DNA of 64,000 nt from Annona cherimola (lineage: Eukaryota; Streptophyta; Magnoliopsida; Magnoliales; Annonaceae): the NCBI GenBank assembly GCA_030490835.1, contig CM059972.1, forward strand, positions 8,648,264 to 8,712,263, written 5' to 3'. Position numbers and translations under genes: made by a program. This document shows, piece by piece, positions 36,644 to 48,719 of the stretch (its first letter is position 1; every line of letters starts with the position of its first letter). The notes under the pieces are model-generated. The model saw only the letters and a program-made list of their open reading frames with translations, made no database searches and was not told the origin of the DNA.

Positions 36644-37400
36644 GGAGTTGTGCTCCTATTATTCTCACCATTCTCAATGAACATAGCTGTTCTAGTTTCA
36701 ATGATTCTAGTAGTGTGAGATAGATAATAAAAGTTATACCCTTTAGACCATTTTGGATAATCAATGAAGAAACAGCTAATATTTATTGGGTTTAATTTCT
36801 TTTCTTGTAGGTTGTGTATCCTTGTTTCTGATTGACAACCCCAAATATCATGTGTCTTAAGTTGGGTTTCTTTCTCATCCATAACTCAAATGGAGTTTTA
36901 GGAACAACCTTATGGGAACCCTATAGAGGATATACATGACAGTTTTCAAGGTTTCACTCAACAAAATTAAGAGTAAGGATGAGTTGCTAATTATACTCCT
37001 CACTATATCAATAAGAGTACGATTTCTCCTTTCAGCAACTTCATTTTGTTGAGGAGTTTCTGACATTGTATATTGAGGTTGAATGTCATTATCTTCTAGA
37101 AATTGAGCAAAAAGACCAGGGAATCGAGCTAATTGACTATGTCTACCATAATATTCACCACCTCTATCAGATCTTACGATTTTAATTTTTTTATCCAATT
37201 TATTTTCTACTAATCCTTTGAATGTTTTAAAAGCAATCAAGGAGTCGGATTTTTCATGTAATAGAAAAATATAACCATAACGTGAAAAATCATCAATGAA
37301 TGTGATAAAGTATTTTTCACCTCCTATACATAATAAAAATGGACTACAAATGTCAGTGTAAATCAATTCTAAGAATCCCTCACTTCTTATGGCATTTATT
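36640..37400 (-). pseudogene. Copia integrase remnant
   Basis: The catalytic core is visible in 36875-37366: YFITFIDDFSRYGYIFLLH with the first Asp nearby, IVRSDRGGEYYG with the second Asp, and TPQQNEVAERRNRTL with the Glu. A further piece at 36640-36882 includes the C-terminal part. Frames change between them. Confidence 0.88.
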
Positions 37401-37519
37401 TTCTAAATTTTAATGAGTTTTCCTTTAATACAATCAATATACGTGCCAAAATTAGTAAAAGATAGAGTATGTAACACTCCATCTTTTACCAATCTTAACA
37501 TTCTCTTTCGATATATGAC

Positions 37520-37990
37520 CTAATCTATTATGTCATAAATAGAGGAATTTTCATTAATTATATCAAGCTTAATACCAACAGACACATTCAAGGCAGATGA
37601 GTCATAAATAAATGAGCAATATACATTTATTTGATATAAATCATTAACTAATGTTCTGGTACCCACTAAAATAGAATTTTTGAATAATGAAAATTTTAAG
37701 TTTGCAAAACTAAAAGAATTACCCATTACATCAAGTTTTGGCAAAGAAATTAAATTTCTAGATATTATCGAAACATAAAAAACACCATGCAACTCGAGAA
37801 AATGCCCTGTATCAAGGCTAAACTTGCAATTCTCAACTTCTTTGACTTTTGATTTTGACATATTACCCATTAAAATTGTCGACTCATGTGGTTTTGATTT
37901 GTGGGTTGAAATGAATGCCTACATAGACTTTGTAATATGAATAGTAACACCTGAGTCAATACAACATGAATTAGAGAAAATATTCATGAA
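37520..37990 (-). pseudogene. Copia protease remnant
   Basis: The aspartic protease signature CCIDSGVTIHITKS is encoded at about 37935-37975, with the DSG codons at 37949-37957. The following frame 37520-37870 reads LELHGVFYVSIISRNLISLP, the typical region between protease and integrase. Confidence 0.82.
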
Positions 37991-38057
37991 ATTGGTTTGA
38001 AAACAAACATATAAATGATTATTACCTTTCTTTTCAAATTAACTCTTGCGTTTAAGA

Positions 38058-38640
38058 TAGTCTTTCTTAAAATGTCCTTTCTTTTTACAGAAGTGACACA
38101 TTTCATCAGACTTTTTTTTGTCTATCCTCTTTGGGTTTCTTTACTGGAAATTTCTTCTTCATCTTTCCTTTTTGTGATTTGCGCTACTTAGGTGTCGATG
38201 CAATATTAATAATCATTGATCCATCATGTTTCAACTTCTCTTCCTCTTGCAAACATATGAATATTAATTTATTCAATGTCCATGTTTCCTTTTCTGTGTT
38301 ATAAGAAATTTTGAATTGTAAAAAATATGATGGAAGAGAGTTCAAAACAAACATAGTCAGTAAAATGTCAGATGTTTTCATCCCCGTTACATTAAGTTTT
38401 CCAGATATGTTTGACATTTCCATTATGTACTTTCGCACTCCACTAATGTTGTCATATTTCATTGATGTCAATCTATTCGTGAGCATTCCCGCTAGTGCAT
38501 TATTTGACCCACTGAATTTCTCCTTAATTGAGTCTAAATAGGCTTTAACGTTGTCGTCTTCAATAATGGAACCCCTGGTAGTCTTTTCAATTGTGCTCTT
38601 TATAATCATGAGCGACAATCTATTAAAACGCTCTCATTTA
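38058..38640 (-). pseudogene. Copia gag remnant with altered zinc knuckle
   Basis: The frame to 38184 includes DNVKAYLDSIKEKFSGSN and LTMFVLNSLPSYFLQFKISY, typical copia gag. The zinc knuckle follows in another frame at 38058-38101: CHFCKKKGHFKKDY keeps Cys, Cys and His, but the fourth ligand, normally Cys, is Tyr. Nucleocapsid function is presumably lost. Confidence 0.85.
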
Positions 38641-39228
38641 TCAAATTGCATCTTTTCACTTTTAGTACTTTTATAAATAAGTTTGTAATGCCTTTCAATT
38701 TGAAGGGCTAGGTCTAAGTCAAAACCGTCTAAGGTAATTAAGAGCTGCTCATGCCAATTAGTGTAGTTTGACCCATATGAGATTGAATGTAAGTAGGAGT
38801 CAAAGCTGTAAGAAACATAATTAAGCTCAAGTTACTTTTGTGATTCAGATAATCTTCCATATGACAATTCAAGTAATAAACTATCATAGCGAAATTTCAT
38901 AAATATCACACAAAACGTAATGCATGATTTTACAATTTTGCTATGAAGAACCATAATATTCAATAATTAATTAAGAATGCATAAAGTTAAAGATATTTCC
39001 ACCTTTGGGCAAGAAATTTTTCTTGTTTAATTAATTCCAATTAGTTATTGACAAAATTGAATTGTAGCTACCTTTTGCCAGATCTATTTTTTAATATTTT
39101 TAATGCAATTTCTTTATGAGAGAAAATATACCACAATGTTCTCCCACTATTTAATAAATTTAAGTAACTGAATATTTTAGATTTTTTAGGATTAACTAAA
39201 AAATATACGGGTAGTCAATATTTACTAA

Positions 39229-39518
39229 GGGTGTGTTTGGCAATTTGCAAAAGTTGTCAAGTTAAAATTTTTCAATCTAAAACTTTTCACTCTTCATAGC
39301 TACTCTTTTTTAATTATTTTTTACACATCTTTCTATACAACAACCCTACTTTTCAATCATTTCTACTCAACTTCCAATATAACTAACCTATTTATTTTAA
39401 ATTCATTCTCTTTACTCCTCATTATTACACCTACAATATCATATCATTGTCTACTGATTTAACAACTTTTACGTAAAAAAAATTTCATTAAAAATTTTAC
39501 AACTTCCAAGACACACCC
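39229..39518. mobile_element. Tourist-like MITE nested in the copia leader
   Basis: The ends are GGGTGTGTTTGG and CCAAGACACACCC, flanked by TAA (39226-39228 and 39519-39521). It is 290 bp with the family interior in the same orientation as 15621-15912. Confidence 0.87.
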
Positions 39519-41189
39519 TAAACATAAATTGCTTAAATTAACTATAATACAATTTCTATTATCAAAAAATAAATCAAAATATTTTATCTATTATTTAATG
39601 ATTTTGAAAATGAAGTATTCTAGACCCTTTGGGGTTAACTAGTAATACAAGATTATTCATAAATTATTAAATATAAATTACCTAATAATTTTACAAAATC
39701 AACATTCTGTATACATGAATTGAAAACAACAATAATAACATACGTTCAATTATGAATGTTAACCAAATTTACACAATAATAGGTTAATTTTAATTTACTA
39801 GAAAGCACTAAGTTATTAGCTCTCTAATATTTATAAAACTAACAAACTTGTGAACTCTCACTTAAATTATGAAGTATAATATATATGAATAATTCAATAA
39901 TAATGATTATTAAATTCATTAGATGCGATTAAATTTTATAATATTTCTTTTGGTCGGCCAGGTAATTAAGGTAGGGTGTGGGAGGCTCCCCCTGCATAAC
40001 AGAGACCTAATTAAATAACCACGTGATCATCTTCAATACCTCTTGCCTAGACACCAACTTCCAGTCATACCATAGAATACAATCTCACCATAAAAATTTA
40101 ATAATCATAACTTAAATAATTATTCATATATTACATGATTAAGGGATTCTTATTACTTTATTCGTCATTGGTGGAGTTTTCTTTTCCTTTATTTTAAATC
40201 TATTAATAGTCACTGTCACACCAAGATGGATATGAAGGTATATTAATGGAAAATATAATTTCCTATATGATGCATACCAAGCATATTTCTAATTATGGTA
40301 ATGGCACATAATGGAAACAACGAAATCACAATTAAAACGTGAAATTTGCATTCAGTAATATACATCTATTCATGTCACAAAATTAAATAATTTGTTCAAA
40401 ATAATTATGTGGACGAAAATAGCAAATTGACATGTAAGTATAGAATAAAATAAAACATAAACACATGTCGAAATTGACCATTGACCTTAGATGGCATGGT
40501 AGATCTTAATTTAATTTCAGAACTTGTATGAAATTCTCTTTAATGATCATAATTTATGGATATGGAAAGTAATATATAAGCATGCCATTCGGTTTAGATG
40601 GTTTCATAAAATTATCTATTTGTGAAGAATAATTATTATTGCCGAAAGGCATGATTACATAAATAGTTGAATTCAAGATTCAAATAATCATCATATAGTC
40701 TAATTGATAAATAAAATCATGCCAGAAAATAAAAATTCGGTTTTATTGAAGTGTGGTTGGACATGAATTAATTTAAGATTGAAACCAATGCAATCGTCTT
40801 GATTTTTTATCCCTTGCTAACAAAATAAAAATTCATGGCATATTTCGCTAATCTAGATAGTCCTTAATGTCCATGCAAGCGAAAGAACAAAACAAAATCA
40901 AGAAATGCATGTAATAATTACCATAACCATACTTCCATAAATAGTGATATTTGTTAGAATTTGGATATATATCATTCAAACCATCGGCATAGATTTAAAA
41001 TGTATATATATACGCTGCCATCATCCCTAATAATGATGAAAAAATTAACATCCTATAAAATCTATTATAACTATCAGAATAGATTATCAATTCTATATAA
41101 TAAAATATAAATTTTGCATGCAAATATTTATTACAAAATTTTTATCAAAATTATGAGTGAAATCTATTATACCCAAAATCGTAACGCGG

Positions 41190-41201
41190 GCTCTGATACC
41201 A
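41190..41201 (-). other. Primer binding site (initiator-Met tRNA)
   Basis: The minus strand reads TGGTATCAGAGC two bases inside the 5' LTR, the standard plant copia PBS complementary to the 3' end of initiator-Met tRNA. Confidence 0.93.
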
Positions 41202-41203
41202 CA

Positions 41204-41549
41204 TGTTGGAATTGGGTAATGAGAAAGTGTACCTGAATCCAACAATATCATGGATTCCGCGTAAAATGACAGTAACAATCTTACTGAATGCAAACTCTTC
41301 TTTTGCAACACTTTCTCTCGTTAATACCAATAGCCGATGGGTAATCACAAGTGTAAAAAGTGTACGTAGGAGGGACCTACACTCCCCTAATTATATAAAG
41401 TCTTCCTATCATGCTTAAATAAAAAGAGAATTAACCACTTAAGAAATTATCATATTCCAAAATATGTTGAGCTATCACTTTTATGCAGAATCTAGGATTG
41501 TATATTATATTAGACCACACAATATCTAATATTCTTACCAGATATAACA
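41204..41549 (-). repeat. Copia 5' LTR
   Basis: Runs tgttggaattggg to gatataaca on the plus strand, collinear with the 34008 LTR. It has TG..CA ends and is adjacent to the PBS. Confidence 0.92.
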
Positions 41550-41631
41550 GCCCAAAACAGTTTGGACGGCCCAGACGGTTTAATCAATTAAGCCGGAAAA
41601 CTAGTTCGATTCTAATAACACTGATTAAAAA

Positions 41632-43148
41632 GCGTTAGAAAACTCTTATAAAATTTAAAGAATGTTCCCTCCTTGGCTTAGTCGTCGTTGTCGAATTGGT
41701 TTGGTAGGCCGCTGGACCTGCAAACATGGGGAGCAGCGTGGGATTTAGGCCGCGAAGACGGAGTGGAGTGGAGTGGAATCGATGGATGGATGCCTGGCGC
41801 CCGCTTCTCTCGGGCAAAAAGAAAGCGCCACCTCCCTTTCGCAGCATTCAAGTTTTGTAATTATAAGAAATCCACCCTTCATTCGCGCGAAGAAGAAATT
41901 TCATGTACGAGCTTTCGCTGCCGGCACCATCTCCTCGTACGCTCATCAGATCTTAGCCGTCCAACTCATTACGCTCAGGAATGAAAGAGTTTCCAAAAAA
42001 CCTAACCTGATCGGGCCGCAACCAAACAAAGAAAATTTTAAAAATTCCTGATCGTCTATTCCTAATCGTCCACTGTTGCAGCAGGAACGGCGTCTAAATC
42101 TAACGGCCTATCACGGAGACGCTAGCGCGTCCCAATTTGGCTCTCGCAGCTGCTGTTCCTAATTCAATATCTTCTATTGAGAAGAAAACAAGCATTGTTT
42201 AATCATTGTCGGCCAATAATTCTTTAAGAGCGTCGAACAACAATGCAACACATGGATGGTGAGTTGGATCACATCTCGACCAGTTTTGGGGGATTTTTGC
42301 ATTCTAGCATAATGGTTTTGGTGACATTTAGAAAATGATAACATGTTCTGTTCATAAACTCTTTCACAGATATCCACCACGGGGTTTGTTTTGCAAAATA
42401 TCTACTAACAGATGAACGGATGCGATTCCATGCTCGTGAGGCGCATGTAGACTTCTGTTTCTTGCCAGGCAGCTTCTGTGCCTCTCGCACGCAAAGAACC
42501 TTCCATCGGCCTAATAGCTTTCCTCGTGTTCGATCACGATCCTAACCGTCCGTTGCTAGCTGCGCACTTCAACGGTGTGGAGCGTCTAATGGAAACGTGT
42601 TAGCATTTCCGTGTAGGGAAATCTATGTGGGATTTCGGATAATCTCATCCTGTTTTGGCAGCAGCCACGCGGCATGTGGCAGTTGTTGCTTCCCAACCAG
42701 AAAAAAAAATGACGTGGATGAGAAGGGAAATAAAAGCAAGGACGTGACATATATATTTTCCGAAAAAATAGACAGGCTTCTTGTCCAGGTGCACCTGAAC
42801 CGGTGCACACGAGCAGCTACCGACGAGGGCTCGAAGTCGATCGGAACCGTCAGACAAATCGCGTCCGAACAAGCTAATGGATAATAATGCAGCTGAAAAG
42901 TGTCGTTGGTTGTCCGAGCCCAACCGTCGTCTACTTCCGACCGACCTGACCTGACCAGACCTGACAATGAGTCACATGCCCGTGTTTCTGCGGTGGGGGA
43001 GCAGACGACGAGTTCGCCTCTGCTCGAACACGCACGCTGCTTATGCCGCCGCGGGCCTTCCCTTGCCTTGCGTTGCCTTTGAGCCTTTCCTGGTGCTTTG
43101 CTGACGAAGAAAGTTCAGCTAATTGGGTGCCATTTCAATCGTCTCCGT
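41632..43148. other. GC-richer region without a supported gene
   Basis: The base composition rises sharply compared with its flanks, with CpG-containing stretches. Several overlapping short frames exist on both strands (longest about 115 codons), but none resembles a known family or has the codon regularity of the RING gene. It could be a degenerate gene, a promoter with 5' exon of something not visible, or GC-rich transposon interior. Function unknown. Confidence 0.4.
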
Positions 43149-43238
43149 GAATTTTTATTGGTGAGCCCGATTGCTTTTTACACTATAATAAATGAATTTT
43201 TATAGATGAGCCCGACTGCTTTTTCACACGATAAATGC
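43149..43238. repeat. Tandem duplication, 2 x 45 bp
   Basis: Two units starting gaatttttat at 43149 and 43194, each containing gagcccga(t/c)tgcttttt and ending in ataa(t/a). A few substitutions separate them. Confidence 0.75.
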
Positions 43239-43689
43239 TATGCTTGGTTGGGTTGGGTTGAGTTGGGTTTGCTTCGGTTAGGTTCAAATAACGAATTTCG
43301 TCCCCCCGTGTGAAAAGGCAATGACAACAGTAGCAAGATTGCTTGGGGAAGGAAAAGCTCTGAATCCTAATACGATAATGAGGTGATATTTCTAAAGGCA
43401 CAATATGCAATGAAAATAAATCATGTACTACGAATGATACCTTAAAATGATGATAACTTTTTCTTTACAAAATGATGGTAATTTTCTACATCACACAAAC
43501 GTTTTTTTTATCAAAAAATATTTTTGACATCGTGATTGAATATAGATAATACAAATAATTTATATGTAAAAAATGTATTTACGACTAAAAAAAACACGCG
43601 GTTGCACTAACAAGATGTGTTTTTGGTTGAATTAGATCGGAATCCTTGTTAGTTTTACATAAATTTCAATAATTCTTATAATTCATTTT

Positions 43690-43960
43690 CGGTCTGTCTG
43701 GAATTGTGAAAGAGAAATACATTCCTAAAATACCACAAATAGTTAAGTATCTTGTGCAACGCATTGGTTACCTATTTTGATAGGCGGAAGTGTTATTCTT
43801 TTATGAAAAAAATGTAAGTATATTGCTCCGTCTCAATTTGTAAAAGAGAAATAAATCTGTACCATAAAAACCTTGCGCAGCACATTGGATGCCCACTCTG
43901 ATAGGCGAAAGTGGAGATGGTTTGAGGGTATTTTTACTACACACGTGTTTTATGAATTAT
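43690..43960. repeat. Diverged tandem duplication, about 134-bp period
   Basis: Two blocks share aaagagaaata, the motif cattgg(t/a)t, and tgataggcg(g/a)aagtg in the same order with the same spacing (near 43703 and 43837). Confidence 0.55.
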
Positions 43961-44351
43961 GACAGAATGCCTGATTTCATGAGATATGCATCTTGTCAAA
44001 AATATATATATATATATATCAAAACTACATTTTACTACTGTAGCCGAAAGCAAAAAGATAATTAATAATAATAATAATAAGCAATTCTCAGTCTCACCGC
44101 GCCGTCTCATCCAAACCGCGGAGGTGAAATAGCGTTTTGTATGGACGCCTAGCCATGCGAGCATGCGACCTCATGCACTTTTTATTTGAATGCCCACCGC
44201 TGCTTTTCTCATCGGTGTTCGTGTTATTCTCAGCGGGAATTAGGCGTATAATTGACTGACCGGCTGAAGCGATCGACGGTTCGGATTAGTTCAATGCGGT
44301 GTATATGGCCCCCAAAGCAAAGAAAAGAAATAGAGCATGATAAAAGACCAA
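43961..44351. other. Intergenic DNA, simple repeats
   Basis: Contains a short AT dinucleotide run near 44003-44020 and an ataata run near 44065. No gene. Confidence 0.5.
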
Positions 44352-44560
44352 AAGTGTGTTTGACTATGTCTAAAATTTTTCAAATTAAAAATTTTTTAAT
44401 TAAAAAGTAATAATTCTATTTTTAATTTATTTTTTGTATCTTTTTATATAAATATCTTACTTTTTAATTATTTATATATATATATTTCTCGTCATTAACC
44501 TTATCATATTATATTATTTTTTCTGATATTAAAATTTTTTATTTCTAAAATTTTTCTTTA
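44352..44560. mobile_element. Truncated Tourist-like MITE
   Basis: Starts agtgtgtttgactatg and follows the family interior up to about 44560, but the opposite end is missing. Confidence 0.5.
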
Positions 44561-45939
44561 ATTTTTTCCCCCTTCTACAATACACCCACCGGCACGAAAC
44601 GTGCAATGGTAAAGCATGAAGGCAAGGTGCCAATCTTGTCCCCGTACGAAGTCTGGAGTTACAAATGTGCCAGGTGCCGTATCAAGGACTGCACTGGGAA
44701 AAAAAAAAAAAAAAGGAGAAAAACCAAAGAATTCTAGAAGTACACTTTGCATATATCCAAGAAGATCTGACTAATATTGCATACGTATCTATCAGGGTAA
44801 TATATTTGCAAATACGCATGTTATTTCCGTTAGAGTTTCATCTCCATTCATTAAATTTTCTATAAAATTATAAAAGCGCCTTTTATAATAAGTGATGCAA
44901 TTACAATTTTTGAAAGTATTGCAGGCATAATTGCAAAATAATAACAATATACGTAGAAATATACGAAATAATGAAATAATACTATTAATTATTAATTTAA
45001 AAGTAAAATATGATAAAAAATCTTTGTGCAATAAAATTCATAAATAATATATGAATATAATCTTTTCATTTTCATATTTATATTATATATAATATATTTT
45101 TTCGTGTATTCATTTTATAAAATTTTCCTTGGATCGATAGATTAATTTAGTAGAAGAATATTCTAATGCAACCAATTGTAGTATACAATCGGTTATATTT
45201 AAAAAAAAATTCAAATTTGATGTTTTATTTTATATCCAAGTCAGCCATCACATTTTACTCTACAAATATTTATTGAAAAATAAAAATTAAGCAATCATAA
45301 AGTACAACAAGTTGTATTGAAGCATTTCTCAATTTAGTATCTTTTAGATTGTTAGCAAATTTTCTATGATTAACAATACCAAAAATTATTTTTTAATATA
45401 AAATTAAAAATATAATAAATAATAATGCAAATGGGAATAAATATATCATTAATTAAATCATATTAATAATTAATTTAATATCAGATATAATTTCAAAAAA
45501 ATTCATATTTCTTTTGTATATAATATATGTAGTGTAATAAAAATATAATAAATGTAGTGCAAAATCTTTTTAAATTTATTGAAATAGTCATTGGATTTTG
45601 TAGATTAAGTAGAATTTATATACAAATCTAAAAATACTAGATTAATCTACTTAATCTAATGAATGTTTAAAAAATAAAAAAAATTTTGCAAATGTATTTT
45701 TTGTTACAAGTATATATTATATATGAAAGAAACATGAAAATTTTAAAAATTCTATTTGATGTTCAATTGATTATTGAAATTATTATTTACTTTGTAATAT
45801 AGAGGTAAATTTTAAATATGACCATAAACTATGTCTTTGTTTACAAATCTACTTATACATTTATAAAAATGACCTAATGACTTTAAAAGGGCTTTTAACT
45901 TGGATCGCTATTTGGTACACCTATGTGAAAAATCTCATT
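44561..45939. other. AT-rich intergenic DNA, nothing identified
   Basis: Apart from an A-run at about 44700 there is no recognisable feature. No coding frame can be supported. Confidence 0.5.
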
Positions 45940-46170
45940 TTTTAAAATTTTCTTTAAAAAATTGTTAATCTAAGTTTATTTAACATGTATATCAATTTTT
46001 ACCATTTTTAGAAATTTGTAAATATTTTTTAGCTTTTTTAAAATTAGTGACATTTCATTAATTTTAAAAAATTCAAGAAGATATCTATAAATTTTATAAA
46101 ATATTAAAAATCAAAACCAACAAGTTAAATACACTTACATTGACGGTTATATAACAAATTTTCAAAAAAC
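45940..46170. mobile_element. Possible hairpin MITE
   Basis: The left arm has taagtttatttaacatgta and the right arm, inverted, has taagtgtatttaacttgttg, each followed by a similar T-rich block. The style is that of the hairpins at 16127 and 59833, but this one is more diverged. Confidence 0.42.
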
Positions 46171-46470
46171 TTATTTTTAAGTTTCAACACCCAAGTTCAC
46201 CGATGCTTAGTGTACTTAAGAGCATGGAATCAAATACCTTTTACCTTGCTCTAACTAAATAAAGATGATCCTCTTAATCTTTCCATCTCCATTCTTCTTC
46301 TTTCTCTTTTTTCTTATCATAATCTAGTGGCACTTTTATATTAATTTTTTAAAGTTATGATTTTTTCAATGATTTTTAGAATTGCCTTAAACTTATCAAG
46401 CTTTTCCTTTATACATAAAATTTTTCATATATTTTATCTTCATTGTCTTTTTGGCTTTTCTTAGTCATAC

Positions 46471-46889
46471 TTATTATATTTGATCCTAATCTGAAATATA
46501 TCTACTATGTTTCTAAAATCTCAGATATATCCACTACGTTTGCAGTTAATCCCCAAAACACCTGAGCTGTGAGTCAACATTGTTAGTTACTATGTAAAAT
46601 TATTAATATGTCCATCAAATTTTGGACAATTTTGAAAAATTAAATATTATAACTTATCAATGACCCGATCGTACATGAGCTCTAATTTTAAAGAGCCCTA
46701 ATTTCAATTTTTATATTTTATTTTTATTTTTATTTTTTTGTAACAAATGTATTTTGAGCATTTGCAATAATTTAGCTAATGGGTTTTTATGGAATGAGTA
46801 TTTTTAGGATTAATTACAAATATAGTGGGTATATCAGAATGTTTAGAAATGTGACAGATATATTTAGGATTAGGATTAAAAGTAATAGA
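46471..46889. mobile_element. Foldback element with about 85-bp inverted repeats
   Basis: The left arm (46471-46555) has gatcctaatctgaaatatat, and the right arm (46806-46889), read inverted, has aatcctaatcctaaatatat. The arms continue to pair through tttctaaa and cccactat to about 85 bp, at roughly three quarters identity. No coding capacity. Confidence 0.65.
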
Positions 46890-47913
46890 TATATTTGGAA
46901 AGATTACTTTTTTGTCAAGCGTTACTTAATTTGGCCTTATTAAAGAAATAACATTGAAAAAATAAAAGAGATATTTTGGGTATTTTCATGCTTTATTATC
47001 ACATTTAAATATACTATATATAGTTATGAAAAATAAAAACTTATTTTCACATATTATTTATTAATTTTAGTATGTAAATATTTATTTTATTTATATATTA
47101 TTTTAAAATTGATTAATATTTGACATGACCATTCTCCATCATTTTAATACTTGATACATCTGAACTTGAAATGGGATCATTCTGGTATTAAATACATATA
47201 ATTCCTAAGTACTCCCTCACTACTTGGCTTATTTCAAACCATATAAGATTTTTGAATTAAATTTGTATGAATGTTTCCAAGAAATCTCAGTTTCCAAGAC
47301 AATTTATTCAATTTCCAACATAATTTTACATATTTTTAATACAACTTTATTTATTCTCAATGCATATCGTTAGATTTTCATTTTAGATACAGATTTGTAT
47401 TCAAGAATCTTGCATAGTTTAAAACAAACTTAATTACATGACATTGAACCAAGGCATATGCACATAAAGTCCTCTAGAATTACTATAATATATGGTTGGG
47501 CAAGTGAGTAATACCTTATGCCATGTAACCTTAAACATGGACAATAACCTCTTGTTTGAAGGCTCAATGAGCTATCACATGACTGCCCATCAATAGTCAG
47601 TGAAACTATTTAATTGTTCTAGCAAAATCTACCTATCTATTGACAAAACTATTTAAAAGTTGATAGCAAATTTGATCTCAAAGTGACAATAGAGTAGATC
47701 GAGATGATTTAAAAAAGCCATGAAGTAGTTATACAAAGTAAGAGAGTGAACCAATAAATGGTTCCTCCCTTGACAAGTCCTTTTTTGCTCCAAAATATAT
47801 TATTTATTTTTTGGGTACTATTTATTTCTACTTTTTTAAGTAGAGCACTAAGGCCTCTTTAGAGATGACTTCTCTTGCTTATACATTTTTTCGAACATGA
47901 TGCCAAACCCATA
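46890..47913. other. AT-rich intergenic DNA, nothing identified
   Basis: No gene, RNA or element end can be supported here. Confidence 0.5.
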
Positions 47914-48196
47914 GGTGCGTTTAGTTGGATTAAAAAAAGTTAACCAAAACTTCTAAATAAATAAATTTTTATTATCCAGAACGATTTTATTTTTGAATTA
48001 TTTTTTTTATATTTTTTTTATACAAACTATCATACTTTTCAATTATTTTCACGTAACTATCCATGCAACTAACTTATCTATTTTAATTTTATTTTTTATT
48101 TAAGTATCATCATTACCTATATCATTTACATCATTTTCTATCAATTTGACAATTTTTACCTCGAAATTTTTTCATTAAAAAGTTTTACACCCAGCA
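47914..48196. mobile_element. Tourist-like MITE
   Basis: Starts ggtgcgtttagttgg and ends gttttacacccagc, with the reverse-orientation family interior (catcattacctatatcat). The target duplication is not clean. Confidence 0.55.
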
Positions 48197-48700
48197 TTAT
48201 AATTTGTCATGAAGGCATCATATCATATGATATTTTATTTTCCACATAAAATTCACTTGTGTGCTATCTTTATGTTATAATGATTTCTTCCGCTAATTCT
48301 TTATTCAAGTTGTGATTTTGAAATTTTATATCCCCAGCGATTAGTGCTTTCTTAAGAAAGCGTCAATGTGCTTGTTCCCTTGCAAGTATGGTCATCATAT
48401 ATGCAAAAATTGCAAAATATCCTTAGCTTAAAGGACACCATTATTATTTTACAAAAAAATTGTAACAGATGTAAATAGACATTTTTATTATTATAAAAAA
48501 TCTAAAAGATGTAAATAAAACAACACTAAAAAGGACACTTGCAGTTTTCCGGAAACGGTTAGCCATAGTGTAAATATTTTGATCCAACAGAGACCAACAT
48601 AATATTGGTCAAACCTAGCGGGCATTATCGCAAAATGCCCATTCCTCGGAGTCTCGGACGTACTTGCGCACGATCCTATAATTCCTCGTCCGTCCGCCCG
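48197..48700. other. Upstream flank of the RING gene
   Basis: No gene. From about 48560 the sequence becomes less AT-rich, which suggests the promoter region of the RING gene. Confidence 0.4.
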
Positions 48701-48719
48701 AGTATGGATGATTAGCGTC

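Larger units (their letters stand above)
38641..41203 (-). other. Copia 5' leader
   Basis: Non-coding region between the primer binding site and gag, about 2.5 kb including the MITE at 39229-39518. It is AT-rich, with no coding frame of note. Confidence 0.6.
34008..41549 (-). mobile_element. Ty1/copia LTR retrotransposon, decayed
   Basis: The LTRs are 34008-34365 (3' LTR) and 41204-41549 (5' LTR). The flanking bases gccta (34003-34007) and gccca (41550-41554) are a 5-bp duplication with one mismatch. On the minus strand the order is PBS, gag, protease, integrase, reverse transcriptase, RNase H, polypurine tract, which is the copia order. The coding region is broken into many frames. The two LTRs differ by numerous substitutions and small gaps, so the insertion is old. 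Its 5' leader is long (about 2.5 kb) and contains a MITE. Confidence 0.93.
33689..41623. mobile_element. Small hAT element split by a copia retrotransposon
   Basis: The left end taatgctttcagatccgaacc-type sequence and the right end gttcgattctaataacactg are decayed terminal repeats of the family with clean ends at 59468-61007. A perfect 8-bp duplication attaaaaa flanks it (33681-33688 and 41624-41631). Without the copia element it is only about 390 bp, so it is a MITE-sized derivative without a transposase. Confidence 0.85.

Noticed and set aside
42597..42967. Overlapping frames of about 75-114 codons on both strands
   Set aside because: There is no family resemblance and several frames are open at once, as expected by chance in GC-rich DNA.
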